DNA of 64,000 nucleotides. Origin: UBA4582 sp002389265 (GTDB lineage Bacteria; Pseudomonadota; Gammaproteobacteria; Pseudomonadales; Azotimanducaceae). Position numbers and translations under genes: made by a program. A model generated the notes under the pieces. That model had not been told where the DNA came from. It made no database searches and saw only the letters and a program-made list of their open reading frames with translations. The first letter of the stretch is position 1, and each line of letters starts with the position of its first letter. Below are positions 45,136 through 53,998 of the stretch, piece after piece. The stretch is taken from the NCBI GenBank assembly GCA_943788825.1, contig CALSRT010000006.1, positions 124,001 to 188,000 of the forward strand, in the 5' to 3' direction.

Positions 45136-45588
45136 ATGTTCATAATGGGCCAACGTTCACTCAATACAGAGGTTGTACCTAAAATGGGCACGCATGGTTT
45201 TGAATATCTAACGATTGTTACACTTTTGGCGTTACTTCAATTTATCTGGCTTGGTGTACGCGTCGGAGCCGCCCGGGGGAAGTACGGGATCAGCGCGCCA
45301 GCGACGACGGGGCATGACCTATTCGAGCGCCACTATCGAGTGCATTACAACACACTAGAAGCCCTGGTGGTGTTTATTCCCGCGCTGTGGGCATTTGGTT
45401 ATTATATCGACCAATATGGGGCGGCGGGTCTCGGTGTGATTTATTTGATAGGGCGCGTGATCTATGCCATCAGTTACGTGAAAGATCCGAAAGCGCGAGG
45501 TATGGGAATGCTTTTTTCGTCATTGCCAGTCTATGTTTTGTTGCTGGGCGGCCTTGGGGCTGCGGTCTGGGATCTGTTGGTCGGTTGA
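45136..45588 (+). CDS. MAPEG family membrane protein
   Basis: About 150 residues with four predicted transmembrane helices. The MAPEG features are ARGKYGI, FERHYRVHYNTLEALVVFIPALW (helix 2, with the conserved R..N..E) and IGRVIYAISY. I start at the ATG at 45136 because AGGAG lies seven bases before it; a later Met (45184) is possible. Family members are glutathione-dependent transferases or relatives. The substrate is unknown. It is divergent from pepQ. Confidence 0.85.
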   Translation: MFIMGQRSLNTEVVPKMGTHGFEYLTIVTLLALLQFIWLGVRVGAARGKYGISAPATTGHDLFERHYRVHYNTLEALVVFIPALWAFGYYIDQYGAAGLGVIYLIGRVIYAISYVKDPKARGMGMLFSSLPVYVLLLGGLGAAVWDLLVG

Positions 45589-45651
45589 TGCGTGTGGGCT
45601 AGCGGCTGACCCGGAAGGTGGTGGGCGCCGCGCCGCGCCACCCAGAAAGAG

Positions 45652-45825
45652 ATGCTCAAAAAGTGGTTCTGGTTGCCGATAGGAGTATTTCTCTTACGGT
45701 CATACTTGGCGCCGGTGGAGGTGCCGTGGTATACAGGTGCTGATATCAATAGGATAGGGCTCGAGACGTGGCTGACGTTCTACCAGGCCGGGCGGGCCAA
45801 GTTTGATTCAAAAATTTTTCGATAA
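45652..45825 (+). CDS. Possible small membrane-associated protein, 57 residues
   Basis: An ATG opens a 57-codon frame, MLKKWFWLPIGVFLLRSYLAP then VEVPWYTGADINRIGLETW, ending AKFDSKIFR. It has a hydrophobic N-terminal segment suited to one membrane helix and a polar tail. The ribosome site (AAAGAG) is weak. I know no homologue. It occupies most of the otherwise empty 304-bp gap between MAPEG and the hydroxylase genes. A chance frame is quite possible. Confidence 0.3.
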   Translation: MLKKWFWLPIGVFLLRSYLAPVEVPWYTGADINRIGLETWLTFYQAGRAKFDSKIFR

Positions 45826-45892
45826 ATTCATTAGGGCCAGCATCCTACCGTCAAGCAGCGCTAGGAATGTGACGACCTCACAGGAGTGAACG

Positions 45893-46765
45893 ATGGCTGT
45901 AGTTGATTACAATGCCCCACAGTCTGTCCAGGAAGCGGTTGCATTGCTCTCCGGATCCGACATTAAGACGAAAGTGATGGCAGGTGGTACAGACTTAATT
46001 ATTCAATCGAAGAGCCAGGCGGTTGAACCGTTGCGAGTGGTGGATCTTAAACATATCGCTGAGATGATGTCTTATAGCCTCGATGATGGCGGATTGTCTC
46101 TAGGTCCCTGCATGTGTTGCGCGGAATTTACTGCCCTGCATGACGTTGAAACGCTGTACCCAGGTTTGGTCGAAGCCGCTTATCTCATCGGCTCAACCCA
46201 GGTTCAGGGGCGGGCCAGTATAGGTGGAAACCTCTGTAACTCCTCGCCTGCCGCAGACACGATCCCGGCCCTGATTGCGATCGGTGCCAAATGTCTGATC
46301 GTCGGTGCGGGTGGCGAGCGGACAGTAGCCGTTGAAGATTTCGTCACTGGCGTAGGGCGTAACTGCATGCAACCCGGTGAATTGTTACAGCGTATCTTGG
46401 TTGCTCGACCCGCGCCGGGTAGCCGTGATGCCTATTTGAGATTTATCCCGCGTACGGAGATGGATATCGCGGTGGCCGGTGCCGGTGTCAGCGTTACCCT
46501 CGACAGCCAAGGCGTCTGCACCGCCGCTCGGATTGCTATTGGGGCTGTGGCACAAACGGCACTACTGGTGGCGAGCGCCGCAGATGCGCTTGTCGGTACT
46601 AAATTAGATGAAGCCTCGGTGGCTAAGGCTGCTGCTGTTGCCTCTGCTGCGGCCAGTCCGATCACAGATCGACGGGGAACCATTGAATTCCGCCGTCACA
46701 TCGTTGGTGTGTTGGTGAAAAGAGCCACCCTCATAGCAAAAGAACGCGCTCAGGCGAGTTTGTAG
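45893..46765 (+). CDS. Molybdenum hydroxylase, FAD-binding medium subunit
   Basis: 290 residues of the CoxM/XdhB family. FAD-binding signatures are AGGTDLII near residue 32 and IGGNLCNSSPAADTIPAL near 110; the C-terminal DRRGTIEFRRHIVGVL is family-typical. It passes electrons from the 2Fe-2S subunit to FAD. It is the first of three clustered subunit genes (M-S-L order), 10 bp before the iron-sulfur subunit gene. AGGAG precedes the ATG. Confidence 0.94.
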   Translation: MAVVDYNAPQSVQEAVALLSGSDIKTKVMAGGTDLIIQSKSQAVEPLRVVDLKHIAEMMSYSLDDGGLSLGPCMCCAEFTALHDVETLYPGLVEAAYLIGSTQVQGRASIGGNLCNSSPAADTIPALIAIGAKCLIVGAGGERTVAVEDFVTGVGRNCMQPGELLQRILVARPAPGSRDAYLRFIPRTEMDIAVAGAGVSVTLDSQGVCTAARIAIGAVAQTALLVASAADALVGTKLDEASVAKAAAVASAAASPITDRRGTIEFRRHIVGVLVKRATLIAKERAQASL

Positions 46766-46775
46766 GAGAATCCGT

Positions 46776-47255
46776 ATGGCAAAATTACATATCACCACAT
46801 CGATTAATGGCGAAGCGACAGAGTTTCTCTGTGAGCCTCATGAAACCCTGTTAGACGTTTTGCGTAACGATTTACAGATGACCGGCACCAAAGAAGGCTG
46901 TGGTTCCGGTGACTGCGGTGCATGCTCCGTGACTGTGGACGGTCGCCTGACCTGTGCTTGTCTGGTCCTGGGTGTTGAAGCTGCTGGACGTGAGATTGGC
47001 ACCATCGAAGGCATTGGTAGCAGCGATAAGCTCAGCGTCATTCAGGAAAAATTTCTTGAACATGCCGCTTTACAATGCGGAATTTGTACGCCTGGCTTGG
47101 TAGTTTCTACTCAAGCATTACTCGAACAGAACCCCAATCCGACCGAAGCCGAGGCTCGGTATTTTTTGGCAGGGAATCTCTGTCGTTGTACGGGCTACGA
47201 CAAAATCATTCGCGCGGTGCTTGATGCCGCCGCCACCATGAGGGGAGCAGCTTAA
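46776..47255 (+). CDS. Molybdenum hydroxylase, 2Fe-2S small subunit
   Basis: 159 residues. An N-terminal plant-type ferredoxin domain has the cysteine pattern GCGSGDCGACSV...C, and the C-terminal helical domain holds the second cluster in CGICTPG and CRCTGYDKI. It links the molybdenum site to FAD. The gene lies between the medium and large subunit genes with 10-bp and 3-bp gaps. Confidence 0.96.
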   Translation: MAKLHITTSINGEATEFLCEPHETLLDVLRNDLQMTGTKEGCGSGDCGACSVTVDGRLTCACLVLGVEAAGREIGTIEGIGSSDKLSVIQEKFLEHAALQCGICTPGLVVSTQALLEQNPNPTEAEARYFLAGNLCRCTGYDKIIRAVLDAAATMRGAA

Positions 47256-47258
47256 GCC

Positions 47259-49511
47259 ATGAGTGAAGCACGAGAGTTCAAGTACATCGGCCAGAGCACG
47301 ATCCGTCCAGATGGTTTCGACAAAGTCACGGGACGGGCTAACTATGGCGCTGATCTAAGTTTGCCAGGCATGATCTGGGGGAAAATACTGCGTAGTCCCC
47401 ATGCCCACGCTATTATCAAACGCCTCGATACCAGTCGAGCTGAGGCGTTCCCAGGGGTGCTCGCAGTGGCGACTCACAGTGACTTCCCCAGTGTCACTGA
47501 TCAGGCGATCGAGAGTGGTGAAGGCAGTTTGACTCTGCTCGACCTGGCCCGAAATGTCCTGGCTAAAGATAAAGTGTTGTATCACGGTCACGCGATTGTC
47601 GCGATTGCCGCCAAGACCTCAGCCATTGCCGAGCAGGCACTGGCGCTGATCGATATTGAGTATGAAGTGCTCAAGCCCGTCATGGATGTCCGTGAAGCCA
47701 TGGCCGCTGGCGCGCCAATTCTACACCCTGATATGTTTACCCAAGGTTTAGCCGAAAAGCCGACGACCGCATCCAATGTCGCGACCCGGCTGGAATATAA
47801 GATGGGTGATATTGAGGCAGGTTTTAAGGACGCCGACGTGGTCGTCGAGCGAGAGTTTTATACGCCAACTGCGCACCAGGGTTATATCGAGCCCCATGCC
47901 TGCACTGTTCGATTCGAGAAAGATGGCCAGTCAATGATCTGGTGCTCGACTCAAGGACATTTTGATGTGCGCGCCAGTACTGCCAAGTTACTGGCGATGG
48001 ATCTGGGTAAGCTAAAAGTGATTGCCAGCGAAATCGGTGGTGGCTTCGGTGGCAAGACAACGGTCTACCTGGAACCCGTGGCGTTGATTCTGTCGCGCAA
48101 GTCTGGTCGTCCGGTGAAGATGATCATGGACCGTGATGAGGTTTTCAAAGCGACTGGGCCTGGCTCGGCGACTCGTTCCTGGGTCAAGATCGGTGCCCGT
48201 AAAGATGGCACTATCACCGCTATGCAAGGTCGTCTGGCCTATGAAGCCGGTGCCTTTAAGGGTTCGCCAGTTATGATGGGCTGCATGACCGCATTTACCC
48301 CCTATGCTGTGTCTAACATGTATATCGAGGGGTTTGACGTGGTGGTCAATAAAGCCAAGGTAGCGGCTTATCGAGCGCCGGGTGCACCACAGGCGGAATT
48401 CGCGGTTGAGATGCTGGTGAATGAGTTAGCAGTGAAACTAGACCGCGATCCTATCGATTTACGTCTGCAAAATGCAGCCCAGGAAGGTACTCAGACTATC
48501 TATGGTCCGAAATTTAAGCGGGTTGGATTGGTAGAGTGTCTCGAAGCCGCGCGCGACTCAAAGCATTATCAGCAAGCCCTAGCTGCAAATCAGGGTCGTG
48601 GTGTTGCTGCGGGTTTTTGGTTCAATGTCGGTGGCCAGTCCAGTGTGCATATTAATATGAATCCGGATGGCACTGGAACGATAGTCGAAGGCTCACCAGA
48701 TATCGGTGGCTCTCGTGCTTCCATGCAAATGATGGCTGCGGAGGCTATGGGTATTGAGCCCGGGCGACTCAAGCCGATTATCGGCGACACAGAAAACGTG
48801 GCATTTAGTGCCGGTACCGGTGGCAGTCGTACGACGTTTGCGACGGGCATGGCGGTCATTGAGGCGGCAGAAGATGTGGTTGCGCAGATGAAGCAGCGGG
48901 CGGCATCCATGTGGAATGTGACCGCAGAACAGGTTGAATGGGTTGACGGCGTGGCATTGAATACGGCCGGAGAAGATCGTCTGAGTCTCGCGGAAATCTG
49001 TGCTGGCGCCGATAGAACCGGTGGCCAAATTTCAGGCCGGGGCAATATCAATGCCCGTGGCGCGGGTCCGAGTTTCGCAGTTCATCTTTGTGACGTCGAG
49101 GTAGATAAGGATACCGGTAAGGTCGATGTTGTGCGCTACACGGCGGTGCAGGATGCCGGCAAGGCGATTCACCCCAAGTATGTCGAAGGTCAATATCAAG
49201 GCGGTGCGGTACAGGGTATCGGCTGGGCGCTGAATGAAGAGTACATCTACAGCGCTGATGGCCTGCTAGAAAACGCTGGGTTTCTTGATTATCGTATTCC
49301 TGTCGCATCAGACCTGCCAATGATCGATGCCATTATTGTTGAAGTACCGAATAACTTTCATCCCTACGGTGTTCGGGGTGTTGGTGAGTCAGGCATTATT
49401 CCGCCGTTAGCAGCGGTAGGTTATGCGGTGGAGAATGCCATTGGTGTGCCCGTGACTGATCTGCCCTTGTCGCCGCCGCGGGTCTTTAATTTGATTCAAG
49501 GTAAGGGCTAA
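47259..49511 (+). CDS. Molybdenum hydroxylase, molybdopterin-binding large subunit
   Basis: 750 residues of the xanthine dehydrogenase/CoxL family, with GGGFGGKT, the catalytic Glu in GVGESGIIPP and the cofactor-binding segments of the two C-terminal domains. The active-site loop reads AYRAPGAPQ, not AYRCSFR, so this is not a form I CO dehydrogenase. It is closer to 4-hydroxybenzoyl-CoA reductase-like and other aromatic or N-heterocycle hydroxylases. The true substrate is unknown. Confidence 0.93.
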   Translation: MSEAREFKYIGQSTIRPDGFDKVTGRANYGADLSLPGMIWGKILRSPHAHAIIKRLDTSRAEAFPGVLAVATHSDFPSVTDQAIESGEGSLTLLDLARNVLAKDKVLYHGHAIVAIAAKTSAIAEQALALIDIEYEVLKPVMDVREAMAAGAPILHPDMFTQGLAEKPTTASNVATRLEYKMGDIEAGFKDADVVVEREFYTPTAHQGYIEPHACTVRFEKDGQSMIWCSTQGHFDVRASTAKLLAMDLGKLKVIASEIGGGFGGKTTVYLEPVALILSRKSGRPVKMIMDRDEVFKATGPGSATRSWVKIGARKDGTITAMQGRLAYEAGAFKGSPVMMGCMTAFTPYAVSNMYIEGFDVVVNKAKVAAYRAPGAPQAEFAVEMLVNELAVKLDRDPIDLRLQNAAQEGTQTIYGPKFKRVGLVECLEAARDSKHYQQALAANQGRGVAAGFWFNVGGQSSVHINMNPDGTGTIVEGSPDIGGSRASMQMMAAEAMGIEPGRLKPIIGDTENVAFSAGTGGSRTTFATGMAVIEAAEDVVAQMKQRAASMWNVTAEQVEWVDGVALNTAGEDRLSLAEICAGADRTGGQISGRGNINARGAGPSFAVHLCDVEVDKDTGKVDVVRYTAVQDAGKAIHPKYVEGQYQGGAVQGIGWALNEEYIYSADGLLENAGFLDYRIPVASDLPMIDAIIVEVPNNFHPYGVRGVGESGIIPPLAAVGYAVENAIGVPVTDLPLSPPRVFNLIQGKG

Positions 49512-49527
49512 TTCGCCTTCGTGTCAG

Positions 49528-49560
49528 GGCCATCCTGTTTACTCAGCAAACAGGATGGCC
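49528..49560 (+). terminator. Strong hairpin after the hydroxylase genes
   Basis: GGCCATCCTGTTT (49528-49540) is perfectly complementary to AAACAGGATGGCC (49548-49560) around the 7-base loop ACTCAGC. A 13-bp stem directly after the large-subunit stop suggests a terminator or mRNA-end protector. No T-run follows, so read-through to the MoaD-like gene is possible. Confidence 0.6.
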
Positions 49561-49593
49561 GAGCTGCAATAGAGGGTGTTTAAGGATAGGTGC

Positions 49594-49836
49594 ATGGCCA
49601 GGGTGACGTTTTCCAGTACGCAGCAGCAATTCACCGTCGACGCTGAATGTGAGGTAGACGCGGGCAACTATCGTGAGTTGATAGCTGCTATTACGAGTCG
49701 CTACCCAGCGCTGGATCGGGCTGAGTTGCTGCAGATGGCTGTGGCTATTGACGGCGAAATTATTCATGAGCCTTTGCTCGAATTAGTCGATTCGGACAGT
49801 GAAATTCATTTTTTTCACTTTATCGCCGGCGGATGA
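49594..49836 (+). CDS. MoaD/ThiS family small protein ending in Gly-Gly
   Basis: 80 residues from the ATG at 49594 (MARVTFSS; AAGGAT upstream). The beta-grasp pattern and the C terminus FIAGG identify a sulfur-carrier protein of the MoaD/ThiS family. The diglycine tail would be adenylated and thiocarboxylated. Position next to a molybdenum hydroxylase suggests a molybdopterin-related role, but no other moa gene is nearby. Its stop overlaps galM by 4 nt. Confidence 0.75.
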   Translation: MARVTFSSTQQQFTVDAECEVDAGNYRELIAAITSRYPALDRAELLQMAVAIDGEIIHEPLLELVDSDSEIHFFHFIAGG

Positions 49837-50864
49837 ACATTAGCAGACAACCAGATGGCCACGACGCAACCGGACAACCACAATTCGTCTGGCAGCTTGA
49901 AAGTGAGCAGCTTAAAGTAGTCGTTAGCGAGTATGGCGTTCGACTGATGGCGGTCTATGTTCGCGATAAAAACCACGTGCAACGTAATGTCGTGTTGGGG
50001 TTGGCTTCCACCGAAGATTATCGACAAGACACGGCGTCCCTAGGTGCAGTGGTGGGGCGGTTCGCGAATCGTATTCGTGATGCACGTTATGATGATGGCG
50101 GCCATGAGGTTTGCCTGGATAAAAATCATGGCTTACATCATTTACATGGTGGAGAGTTAGGCTTTGAAGATGTTCTGTGGCAGGCAGCGGCAACCACAAC
50201 CGGGGTGTGCTTTACTTATCGCAGTGTTGATGGCGAACAGGGCTATCCCGGTGATCTCGACGTTTCAGTAACACTCAGTCTTATGGGCGACTCATTGGGT
50301 TACCACTATCAGGCAATCAGCAATCGCGACACGATTATCAATTTAACAAATCATGCCTACTTTAATCTGGACGGTGCTACCACTGGCGAGGGGGATATCC
50401 GTAACCACGAGCTGCAGATTGCCGCCGGAGCATATCTGCCCATCGATAAGGACGTATTGCCAACCGGCGAGATCAAAGCGGTAGCAGACACTGCGTTTGA
50501 TTTTTCGCAACCAGCAAATATCGGTAGCAGATTGGTGCTTGGGGATGAGCAATTAAGTTTGGGGCTTGGTTTTGATCACTGTTTTGTTTTGAATCAAACA
50601 CCAAACGGTGACGATGATGGCGCGTTGGCCCAGCCAGTTGCCAGACTTTATAGTCCAGAATCCGGCATAGTGCTGGAAATATTGTCGTCTGAACCTGGCT
50701 TGCAATTCTATACAGGAAACTACCTGCCGAAGCCTCATGCGGGGTTGTGTCTGGAAACTCAGCATTTCCCTGACAGTCCGAATATGCCCCATTTTCCCTC
50801 GACGCGTCTAGCTGCTGGCGCCGTCTTTGATAGCACTTCGATCTATCGTTTTACTGCTCAATAG
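49833..50864 (+). CDS. galM: Aldose 1-epimerase (mutarotase)
   Basis: 343 residues. The mutarotase signatures are VVGRFANRI, KNHGLHHLHGG (first catalytic His), NLTNHAYFNL (second His) and LDHCFVL-like DHCFVLN, with the catalytic Glu in LCLETQHFPDSPN. It interconverts alpha and beta forms of glucose or galactose. It starts inside the MoaD-like gene (ATGA overlap) and converges with galE. Confidence 0.94.
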   Translation: MNISRQPDGHDATGQPQFVWQLESEQLKVVVSEYGVRLMAVYVRDKNHVQRNVVLGLASTEDYRQDTASLGAVVGRFANRIRDARYDDGGHEVCLDKNHGLHHLHGGELGFEDVLWQAAATTTGVCFTYRSVDGEQGYPGDLDVSVTLSLMGDSLGYHYQAISNRDTIINLTNHAYFNLDGATTGEGDIRNHELQIAAGAYLPIDKDVLPTGEIKAVADTAFDFSQPANIGSRLVLGDEQLSLGLGFDHCFVLNQTPNGDDDGALAQPVARLYSPESGIVLEILSSEPGLQFYTGNYLPKPHAGLCLETQHFPDSPNMPHFPSTRLAAGAVFDSTSIYRFTAQ

Positions 50865-51004
50865 TCTCGTTGGCAGCCATAGATTGGTTGGTAATTATGG
50901 CAAACAGCAAGGGCGTTGTAAGAGTTTCTGTATAAGAAGCGCTGATGCATGCCCAGGCGCGCCGAAGCGTCGATGTCGGAGCAGAGTTTCCGAAGCATGA
51001 GTGC

Positions 51005-52021
51005 TCAGGCCGGATAGCCATCGGGGTTTTTTTGCTGCCAACGCCAGGCATCCCGGCAGATATCTTCAAGACTCTTTTCCGCTCGCCAGCCTAATTCGTT
51101 CAGTGCTTTGGTCGGGTCAGCATAATATTCGGCGATATCGCCTTCGCGGCGTGGACCCACCGCATAGGGTAGTGTCAGGTGGTTGGCGGTCTCGAAGGCG
51201 TGGATGACATCCAGTACCGAGTGGCCGACTCCGCTGCCGATATTATAGGTTACCAATCCCGGGTTCTCTGCGAGCTTATTAATGGCCGCCAAGTGGCCGC
51301 GGGCCAGGTCCACCACATGAATATAGTCACGAATGCAGGTGCCGTCTGGGGTAGCATAGTCCTGGCCAAAAACCACCAGTTGTTTAAGCTTACCAACGGC
51401 GACCTGACTGACAAAGGGTAGTAAGTTATTGGGTGTGCCGTGGGGATCCTCGCCGATCTCGCCACTGGCATGGGCGCCGCCAGGATTAAAATAACGTAGC
51501 CTGGCCACATTGAACATGGGGTTGGCGATACAGACATCTTCCAAGATTTTTTCGATAAACAGTTTAGAACGACTATAGGGGTTCGTAGCATCTATAATCG
51601 GTGACGATTCATCGATGGGAATTTTTTCGGGCTCACCGTAGACAGTGGCGGATGAGCTGAATACCAATCGATTCACTTCGTGGCGCAGCATGCAATCGAC
51701 CAGGTTAAGGGTCGTATTGATATTGGTGTAATAATAATTCAGCGGTTCACGAACAGACTCGCCCACAGCTTTGAGTCCGGCGAAATGGACGACCGCGTCG
51801 AATTGCTGGCTGGCAAACAGTTGATCGAGGGCCTTGGCCTCAAGCAGGTCAACTCTGTGCAGGGCGACCTTGGACTGAGTCAGTGCTTCGACTCTAGCGA
51901 CCGCCGTGGCCGAGCTGTTAGCAAGGTTGTCAGCAATCGTCACTTGGTGGCCAGCAAGCGTAAGCTCGACGGCGGTGTGTGAGCCGATATAGCCTGCACC
52001 GCCGGTTAACAATATCTTCAT
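51005..52021 (-). CDS. galE: UDP-glucose 4-epimerase
   Basis: 338 residues, an extended SDR. GGAGYIGSH cofactor motif, catalytic Ser-Tyr-Lys in SSSATVYG and YSRSKLFIE, and PSGxCIRDYIHVVDLA-like TCIRDYIHVVDLA. It interconverts UDP-glucose and UDP-galactose; some relatives also act on UDP-GlcNAc. It is the last gene of an lpxA-HAD-galE operon with a 4-nt overlap. Confidence 0.96.
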   Translation of the reverse strand: MKILLTGGAGYIGSHTAVELTLAGHQVTIADNLANSSATAVARVEALTQSKVALHRVDLLEAKALDQLFASQQFDAVVHFAGLKAVGESVREPLNYYYTNINTTLNLVDCMLRHEVNRLVFSSSATVYGEPEKIPIDESSPIIDATNPYSRSKLFIEKILEDVCIANPMFNVARLRYFNPGGAHASGEIGEDPHGTPNNLLPFVSQVAVGKLKQLVVFGQDYATPDGTCIRDYIHVVDLARGHLAAINKLAENPGLVTYNIGSGVGHSVLDVIHAFETANHLTLPYAVGPRREGDIAEYYADPTKALNELGWRAEKSLEDICRDAWRWQQKNPDGYPA

Positions 52022-52662
52022 CGAAGGCGCATTTGAAGATGAGTCTCAAGTTCGCCGATGGCCTGTTCGCTGTTGAGTACTTTAATGGTGGTCATGCCCA
52101 AAGCCTTGGCTGGCTTGAGATTGATGCCCAGGTCGTCAAGGAATATGGCCTCGCTAGGTTCGATTTCCAGTGTATCGCAGGCCAGCCGATAGATCGCGGG
52201 GTCTGGTTTGCGAATGCCGGCCTTGCTGGATTCGATAACCGTATCGAATAGCGCCATGACCTCCTCGAATTGCGCAACCCGTTGCGGATCCCGTGCCATA
52301 CCGGCGCCGCTGCCTGCATTTTTGACATTATTAGTAATGCAGCCGACCTTCATTGTCGCTTTGATCAACGTCAGTGCCTTGACCATTTCGGGGCGAATTT
52401 CGCCGGATAGTAAAGCCAGGATTTGTTGTCCCCTGACAGCATGGCCTTGTGTGAGTGCCTCGTCCGCAAACAATTGGTCGAAGGCAGCCACGTCGATTTG
52501 AGCACTCTCCAGTTGTGCCCAGGCATTGGACTCAGGATTTGTTGAGTTAATGGCTCGAATAAAGTCCACAGGCAAATTCTCGGCCTGCTCAAACCGGTTG
52601 AATGCTTCAAATGGACTCGAAGTCATGACGCCACCGAAGTCCCATAACACTGCTTTATACAT
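52018..52662 (-). CDS. HAD-IA hydrolase (ACAD10/epoxide hydrolase N-domain type)
   Basis: 214 residues. Motif I is DFGGVMTSSP, with the nucleophile Asp but Gly in place of the second Asp, as in the subgroup related to the N-terminal domains of ACAD10 and soluble epoxide hydrolase. Motif II is ITNN, motif III the Lys in GIRKPDPAIY, and motif IV FLDDLGINLKPA. It is a probable phosphatase for a small organophosphate. It lies two bases after lpxA and overlaps galE. Confidence 0.88.
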   Translation of the reverse strand: MYKAVLWDFGGVMTSSPFEAFNRFEQAENLPVDFIRAINSTNPESNAWAQLESAQIDVAAFDQLFADEALTQGHAVRGQQILALLSGEIRPEMVKALTLIKATMKVGCITNNVKNAGSGAGMARDPQRVAQFEEVMALFDTVIESSKAGIRKPDPAIYRLACDTLEIEPSEAIFLDDLGINLKPAKALGMTTIKVLNSEQAIGELETHLQMRLR

Positions 52663-52664
52663 AA

Positions 52665-53477
52665 TTACTCACTCACATTGATTTCAAACATGGCAGAATC
52701 TGGCCGGGCTAAGCCGCGCTGAGAAGAATTAATCGCGTCGATCATCAATCTCACGTTAGGCGAATTTGGGAATTCGTCTATGGCTTGTTGCACTGCAACC
52801 TCAAGTCTTAGTTCACGCATGAACAGGATGCGAAATGCTTTTCTGACTTCGGCAATGTCAGCGGCGCTATAGCCGGCACGTTCCATGCCGACCTTGTTGA
52901 TAACACGCATATGCGCTGGAAATCCCTCTGCGATAGTGAACGGCAGAACATCTTGAATGGTTCGGGACATGCCGCCGACCATTGCGGCTCTGCCGATATG
53001 GCAGAATTGATGAATGGCAGAGAGTCCGCCTATGTTGGCATGATCGCCGATGGTAACGTGACCGGCGAGGGTCGCACTATGAGATAAAACCACGTGATTG
53101 CCAACCTCACAGTTGTGCGCGACGTGAGCATGGGCCAGTAATGTACAGTCATCACCGATGCTCGTCATACTGCCGGCTTCAGTGCCGCTATGGATGCTGA
53201 CAAATTCTCTAATGATGTTTCTGGCGCCGACGCGAGTGTAGGTGATCGTGTCAGGAACGTGTTTCTGGTCCTGGGATTGAATGCCTATGGTGGCAAATGG
53301 GAATATTTCCGTGTCGTCGCCAATTTCGGTGTAAGGGTCAACAACAACATGGGATCGCAGAATGGTATTCACGCCGATCGTGACATTGGCGCCAACGGTA
53401 CAGAAGGGGCCAATGACGCAATTCTCACCAATTTTCGCCGTTGGATCTACGACTGACATTTTATCGATCTTGATCAT
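52665..53477 (-). CDS. lpxA: UDP-N-acetylglucosamine acyltransferase
   Basis: 270 residues of left-handed beta-helix hexapeptide repeats. The catalytic His is in LLAHAHVAHNCEVGNHVVLSH, and IGGLSAIHQFCHIGR and the C-terminal helices are typical of LpxA rather than LpxD. AGGAG lies seven bases before the ATG. It adds the first R-3-hydroxyacyl chain in lipid A synthesis. It is outside its usual bamA-lpxD-fabZ-lpxA-lpxB setting, and the partner genes here are a HAD phosphatase and galE. Confidence 0.95.
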   Translation of the reverse strand: MIKIDKMSVVDPTAKIGENCVIGPFCTVGANVTIGVNTILRSHVVVDPYTEIGDDTEIFPFATIGIQSQDQKHVPDTITYTRVGARNIIREFVSIHSGTEAGSMTSIGDDCTLLAHAHVAHNCEVGNHVVLSHSATLAGHVTIGDHANIGGLSAIHQFCHIGRAAMVGGMSRTIQDVLPFTIAEGFPAHMRVINKVGMERAGYSAADIAEVRKAFRILFMRELRLEVAVQQAIDEFPNSPNVRLMIDAINSSQRGLARPDSAMFEINVSE

Positions 53478-53869
53478 GATGTTCTCCTGCGACCTTAGGT
53501 CGCCATACGAGGTGCTAGCCCATCTATAAAATAATGACTGTCAGCCTGAAAATTCTTCCATTGGCGGCTTGTTAGGTCAACGGAGCTTAAGCCTGAGTGC
53601 GAATGAGTGCGAATAAGCAGGCATAATACCACTGTCCGGCGTACAGGAAAGCCTATTCCGGTGTTAATCGATAGGTGATAAGCCCGGATGTGACGGGCGT
53701 GTTTTCCCGCGTGGCGAACAGGGAACCTTCGTATGGGTGCTGTAAGATGCACATTTGAGTTTATAGATCGAGCTGATTTTTGGACATGGTCTCTCAACTA
53801 ACAATTAATCCCGCCCGCGGCGTAGTAAATCCCTAGCATAATCGGTGGTCAATCCGCAAAGCGCAATAG

Positions 53870-53883
53870 TGGACGTTCGTCCA
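53870..53883. promoter_or_regulatory. Palindromic candidate operator upstream of fabA
   Basis: TGGACG-TT-CGTCCA is a perfect 6-bp-arm palindrome, and imperfect flanks (AATAG and TTATT) extend it to about 11 bp per arm. It lies just upstream of where the -35 of the fabA promoter would be, a typical place for a regulator of unsaturated fatty acid genes. Confidence 0.45.
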
Positions 53884-53923
53884 TTATTGAGTGGCCATCC
53901 TTAGTTTTCTTTTTAACGACCAA

Positions 53924-53932
53924 TGCTATAAT
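53924..53932 (+). promoter_or_regulatory. Extended -10 promoter of fabA
   Basis: TGCTATAAT is a perfect extended -10 element (TGnTATAAT). Transcription would start near 53939, about 60 bases before the fabA ATG. The -35 region is poor, as is common with an extended -10. Confidence 0.6.
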
Positions 53933-53998
53933 TCTAGGCTCATTTCATCACAGGCGAGGGCGAACCGGAGCCATTCAAGTACCGGCAGCCCGTTTTCT

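Larger units (their letters stand above)
53478..53998. other. Divergent lpxA|fabA intergenic region
   Basis: 521 bp with no convincing gene. It holds a 10-bp tandem duplication TGAGTGCGAA (53594-53603, 53604-53613), a palindrome and an extended -10 promoter for fabA. An open frame upstream of fabA gives a non-homologous extension and is not accepted. Confidence 0.6.

Noticed and set aside
45617..45645. GC-rich hairpin after the MAPEG gene as a terminator
   Set aside because: GGTGG/CCACC pairing is short and imperfect, and no T-run follows.
47259..49511. Carbon monoxide dehydrogenase large subunit
   Set aside because: The gene order resembles cox, but the active-site loop is AYRAPGAPQ rather than the AYRCSFR of form I CO dehydrogenases.
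53891..53998. Longer fabA start at 53891
   Set aside because: The added residues have no homology, and the extended -10 promoter (53924-53932) lies inside that stretch.
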